A stretch of 64,000 nt of DNA from Marinimicrobium sp038419845 (GTDB lineage: Bacteria > Pseudomonadota > Gammaproteobacteria > Pseudomonadales > Cellvibrionaceae), in assembly GCF_038419845.1 (NCBI RefSeq), contig NZ_JBCAQT010000018.1:1-64000 (forward strand). The letters run 5' to 3'. A program made the translations under genes and the position numbers. Position 1 is the stretch's first letter. Each line of letters begins with the position of its first letter. A model generated the notes under the pieces. It was not told where the DNA came from. It ran no database searches and saw only the letters and a program-made list of their open reading frames with translations. This document shows positions 60,797 through 64,000 of the stretch, piece after piece.

Positions 60797-61196
60797 GAAA
60801 TTGATATCCAGCCAGAGAGTGAAAAAACAAGCCGGATTATACAGGTCCGGCCCATGTGGGAGTAGGGGGAGAGGGCTCCGGCGGGCCATTCTGGCAGCAC
60901 CGGACAGAAGGGCACGTTTATGTGACTTTGGTTGCGCCTCAAATCGAAGGGTTGGCACCATATTCTTCTGATAAATACACTAAATAATAGTTTGTGAATA
61001 ATAAATAGGATAAATTATCACTCGTAACATGATGATTATAAAGAATAAATAATATTGTTTTATTGTGTGAGAGAATAATTGATAATTAAATAATAGTGAT
61101 GTAAGTTAGTGCAACAGCCTGGTGATGGGTGCAGCGTCAGTTGTGTGTCCGGGGCGAAGGTCTTTGAGAATCACAACATAATAGAGGATAAATAAT
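60797..61196. promoter_or_regulatory. Divergent AT-rich region between ychF and the second GH32 gene
   Basis: The part 60960-61110 is extremely AT-rich (runs of A, T and short aataaat motifs) within a GC-rich genome. It contains small inverted motifs such as gataaattatc (61010-61020) and several ttgataa-type sequences. It should carry the promoter of the GH32 gene. No gene is supported. Confidence 0.55.
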
Positions 61197-63347
61197 GTGA
61201 ACAAGCTTAGTGAGCGGGTGGGCTTGATCTCCTTGGTAGTTAGCTGTCTGGTTCTGGTGGCGTGCGGCGGGGGAGGCAACGGTCAGGATTCTGGTTCGAG
61301 CCGTTCCAGCTCCGGTTCGAGTTCAAGCGCCGAGCCCAATCCGTCAGGCCAGCACTACCAGGAGCCGGACCGGAATCAGAACCGGTTCTCACCGAAAGAG
61401 AACTGGCTGAATGACCCGAACGGGCTGGTGTACGCCGACGGCACTTACCATATGTTTTACCAGTACAATCCCAACGGAACAGGTTGGGGTTTCATGTCCT
61501 GGGGGCATGCGACCAGTACCGATCTGGTGCGCTGGGACGAGCAGGATCTTGCGCTGTCATACCAGCCCAGCCAGGCCACACGCGCCGAAGACCTGACCGA
61601 AATGATTTTTTCCGGTTCAGCTGTGGTGGATAAGCAGAATGTTGCCGGTTTTGGCGAGGATGCCATGCTGGCGTATTACACCAGCCACTACCCGAAAGGT
61701 TCGCCAGACTACCCGAATCAGTTGATCCAGGCTCAGTCCCTGGCTTACAGCACCGACGGTGGAAACACCTGGACCCGACATGAAGGCAACCCGTTGATCG
61801 ATATCGGTTCCGCCGACTTCCGTGACCCCAAAGTGATTCCCTACACTGATGGTGACACTCAAAAGTGGGTGATGCTGGTAAGCCTGTCGGTTGAACGCAA
61901 AGTCGCGATTTATGAATCCACCAATCTGATCGATTGGGAGCGGGCCAGCACCTTTGGGCCGGTCAACGCCGCGGAAGGTCTCTGGGAAATGCCGGACCTG
62001 TTTCCGCTGCCGGTCGACGGCGATGAAAACAACACCAAGTGGGTCCTGTTGCTCAGTGTCGGTGACGGTGGCGCACCCAACGGTGGTTCGGGCGTGCAGT
62101 ACTTTGTGGGTGACTTTGATGGCACCACCTTTATGGCCGACAATACCCCGGGTGCGGCGGTTGAAGCCCAAAATGGAGAGCTCTTTGATGACTTCGAGAG
62201 CGGCTATGCAAAGTGGACTGCCACCGGTGAGGCTTTCGGTTCATCGCCGGCCGAGGGAACTCTGCCGGACCAACAGACGGTATCCGGCTACGAGGGGCAG
62301 TATCTGGTCAACTCCTACCGAAACGGTGATACCAGCACCGGTACTCTGACCTCGGATAGCTTTATTGTCGACGCGGACCACCTTCATTTTCTGATTGGCG
62401 GCGGCCACCATCCGGCAACCGAAGACGACGAGACCACCTTTAATCTGTATGTCGGTGACCAACGGGTCGCATCCGCAACCGGTGATGATGCCGAGCGCCT
62501 TGTTTGGCAGTCCTTTGATGTCAGCGAATACCGCGGCGAGAGCGCCCACTTGACGATCGTCGATAACAATACCGGGGGCTGGGGTCACATCAATGTCGAC
62601 CACATCTGGTTTTCTGACGAAGCTTTTGAGCCGGAAGCGACGACGCTCTGGATGGATCATGGCCCGGACTTTTATGCGCCCATGACCTTTGACAATATGC
62701 CAAATGAACGTCGTATCGCCATTGGCTGGGCCAATAACTGGCGTTACGCCGGTGCCCTTCCTACCGGTGATTGGCGAGGCAGCATGAGTCTTGCGCGTGA
62801 ATTGGGTCTGAAAACCATCAATGGCGAGGTTCAGCTTGTTCAGACTCCCGCTGAGGAAGTGCAGAGTCTACGCGATGAATCGCGCTACACGAGCCTGGCC
62901 GATATTGCACTGAATGATGAATCGACCACCCTCGATGGCGAATCGCCAGATGCCCGTGTTGCAGAAGTCTCGGCACGATTTTCCGTCGATTCGGCTGATG
63001 AGGTCGGCATTCGCCTCGAATCAGAAGAGGGTGAAACCCTGATCATTGGCTATTCAGTAGAAGAGGGGGCGCTGTTCGTTGATCGGCGGGCGGCCAATCG
63101 ACAGTTTACCCACCCGGACTTTAATGCCGTGCATCAGGGGCCGATGACACTGGACAGTGGCGAGGTTGGGATCCGGGTCTTTCTGGACCGATCAATGGTC
63201 GAAGTGTTTGGTAATGACGGGGAAACCGTACTGGCAAGCCGGTTTTTCATGTCAGACGGTGAACGCACGCTGCACCTCTACAGCAAAGGTGGCGCTGCCG
63301 AGGTAAAATCCGCGCAGGCGTGGGGACTCAACTCGATCTGGCGGTAG
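61197..63347 (+). CDS. GH32 fructan hydrolase lipoprotein with inserted beta-sandwich module
   Basis: A 716-residue lipoprotein (lipobox LVAC, C23) with a Gly/Ser linker typical of Cellvibrionales (residues 24-46). Catalytic residues are present: D73 in WLNDPNG, D210 in FRDPK and E264, but the third motif reads WEMPDLF, with Met for the near-invariant Cys. Residues about 327-478 form an extra module (DFESGYAKW, LHFLIGGGHH, NLYVGDQRV, GGWGHINVDHIWF) set into the propeller before MDHGPDFYAPMTF, and a C-terminal beta-sandwich ends the protein. The GTG start overlaps ATGTGA and has GAGG nine bases upstream. Probably cleaves levan or inulin at the cell surface. Confidence 0.92.
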   Translation: MNKLSERVGLISLVVSCLVLVACGGGGNGQDSGSSRSSSGSSSSAEPNPSGQHYQEPDRNQNRFSPKENWLNDPNGLVYADGTYHMFYQYNPNGTGWGFMSWGHATSTDLVRWDEQDLALSYQPSQATRAEDLTEMIFSGSAVVDKQNVAGFGEDAMLAYYTSHYPKGSPDYPNQLIQAQSLAYSTDGGNTWTRHEGNPLIDIGSADFRDPKVIPYTDGDTQKWVMLVSLSVERKVAIYESTNLIDWERASTFGPVNAAEGLWEMPDLFPLPVDGDENNTKWVLLLSVGDGGAPNGGSGVQYFVGDFDGTTFMADNTPGAAVEAQNGELFDDFESGYAKWTATGEAFGSSPAEGTLPDQQTVSGYEGQYLVNSYRNGDTSTGTLTSDSFIVDADHLHFLIGGGHHPATEDDETTFNLYVGDQRVASATGDDAERLVWQSFDVSEYRGESAHLTIVDNNTGGWGHINVDHIWFSDEAFEPEATTLWMDHGPDFYAPMTFDNMPNERRIAIGWANNWRYAGALPTGDWRGSMSLARELGLKTINGEVQLVQTPAEEVQSLRDESRYTSLADIALNDESTTLDGESPDARVAEVSARFSVDSADEVGIRLESEEGETLIIGYSVEEGALFVDRRAANRQFTHPDFNAVHQGPMTLDSGEVGIRVFLDRSMVEVFGNDGETVLASRFFMSDGERTLHLYSKGGAAEVKSAQAWGLNSIWR

Positions 63348-63498
63348 TGGTCCTGAACAGGTTCAAATTCAGCCTTTGGGGCCAGATGGAAGACAAAAAG
63401 GTGTATCACGAAGCCTATTCTTATGTTCAGCAGGGTAAATAATAATGGTCTATTCGATACTGCTTTGCCCAGTACCCCGGTTGCACCGCCGGGGGCCC

Positions 63499-64000
63499 AT
63501 GTTCTGTAAAGCCTGGCTTCTCGGCTGTTTGGTTTTTCTTGCCTGTGGTTTCACGCGAGCTGACGCCCCCATCGCCGTGGTTGACCTTACCGATGCAATA
63601 TTTGCGTCCAAGGTGGCAGTGGCCCGTCTGGAAGCACTACGTGACAGCCCCACCTATCAGCGCTACCAGTCTGCCCTGGAAGGGGGTGAAGCCGATCTGC
63701 AAAACCTGGCAAGCCGGATGAATACGCCAGGGCTTAGTGAGCAACACCGGACGATGGTGCGCGAACGGGCGGAGCATATCCGGCGGGAAACGGTAGAGAC
63801 TGGCCGCGCCCTGGAACAATGGCTGCAAAGTCAGAAGCAGGCGCTATTTGATGAGCTGTCGCCACTGGCCCGGGAGGCGCTGGATGATCTCGCCCGGCAG
63901 CGGCAGTTGGATTTGATTATTGCCGAGGACGCGATCATTTACGCACGGGGGCAGTGGGTTTTGACTGACCAGGTGACCCAATGGATTGATGAGCATGTGG
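63499..64000 (+). CDS. OmpH/Skp-family periplasmic chaperone-like protein (partial, cut by window end)
   Basis: The frame runs to the window edge without a stop (at least 167 residues). After a signal peptide (MFCKAWLLGCLVFLACGFTRADA) comes PIAVVDLTDAIFASKVAVARLEALRDS, then a long charged coiled coil (residues about 40-130) and a return strand LDLIIAEDAIIYARGQWVLTDQVTQWID. This is the Skp/OmpH layout: a strand, two coiled-coil arms and a final strand. I use ATG 63499; an in-frame ATG at 63445 would add 18 residues ahead of the signal peptide. No bamA or lpx genes are visible next to it. Its close position to the GH32 gene may be accidental. Confidence 0.75.
   Translation, partial: MFCKAWLLGCLVFLACGFTRADAPIAVVDLTDAIFASKVAVARLEALRDSPTYQRYQSALEGGEADLQNLASRMNTPGLSEQHRTMVRERAEHIRRETVETGRALEQWLQSQKQALFDELSPLAREALDDLARQRQLDLIIAEDAIIYARGQWVLTDQVTQWIDEHV

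Noticed and set aside
63347..63442. Small frame of about 31 codons between the GH32 gene and the OmpH-like gene
   Set aside because: No good ribosome binding site, no recognisable features, too short to support.
1..64000. CRISPR arrays, prophage, toxin-antitoxin or restriction genes
   Set aside because: No regularly spaced repeats and no genes of these classes were seen on reading both strands.

Overview
The window is about 60% GC, chromosomal, and reads as a marine or soil polysaccharide-degrading gammaproteobacterium of the Cellvibrionales (Cellvibrio, Saccharophagus or Marinimicrobium type). Housekeeping synteny matches Pseudomonas and its relatives: amgK-murU opposite lptD-surA-pdxA-rsmA-apaG-apaH, and trpE-trpG-trpD-trpC followed by vfr, an OsmC gene and coq7. 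Carbohydrate genes carry Ser-rich linkers and lipoprotein signals typical of that group. The genus is inferred, not shown.

Layout. 1-63: apparent 3' end of a group II intron. 329-2578: an isolated TonB-dependent receptor. 2.6-5.1 kb (-): peptidoglycan-recycling amgK-murU coupled to a GDPD phosphodiesterase. 5.2-12.3 kb (+): the outer-membrane biogenesis and B6/rRNA/ApaGH operon. 12.4-17 kb: YfaZ-like porin, HdfR-type LysR regulator, a small PA3496-like protein, and a retropepsin-like protease-rimK-desuccinylase operon. 17-24.6 kb: GAF-PAS-GGDEF-EAL protein, hisC, a 590-bp repeat island, an AspC/TyrB-type aminotransferase, a DUF3530 protein with an acidic insert, and rpe. 24.9-31.1 kb: trp genes, vfr, OsmC protein, coq7.

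31.1-45.7 kb is a pectin/aldonate island. It holds a Tat-exported Gfo/Idh/MocA oxidoreductase, GH105, GH28, a tripartite tricarboxylate transporter, a ketoglutarate-semialdehyde dehydrogenase, a DHDPS-family lyase, an L-arabonate-type dehydratase and a LacI regulator. The same 14-bp palindrome core lies ahead of the oxidoreductase and of the dehydratase, which suggests one LacI regulon. The enzymes fit a non-phosphorylative route from an aldonic acid to 2-oxoglutarate.

48.2-63.3 kb is a fructan (levan/inulin) utilisation locus: ROK regulator, two GH32 lipoproteins, MFS sugar porter, ROK fructokinase, and a Bacteroidetes-style SusC/SusD pair, which is unusual in a gammaproteobacterium. Housekeeping genes hpf, tRNA-Met and ychF are embedded in it. 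The window ends inside an OmpH/Skp-family gene.

Non-coding structure includes REP/BIME-like hairpins at 21.1 and 41.7 kb, a degenerate unit at 36.5 kb, and three long hairpins (20.96, 21.23, 36.59 kb) with a related core but unrelated, nearly perfect palindromic arms. No CRISPR array, prophage or complete insertion sequence was seen.
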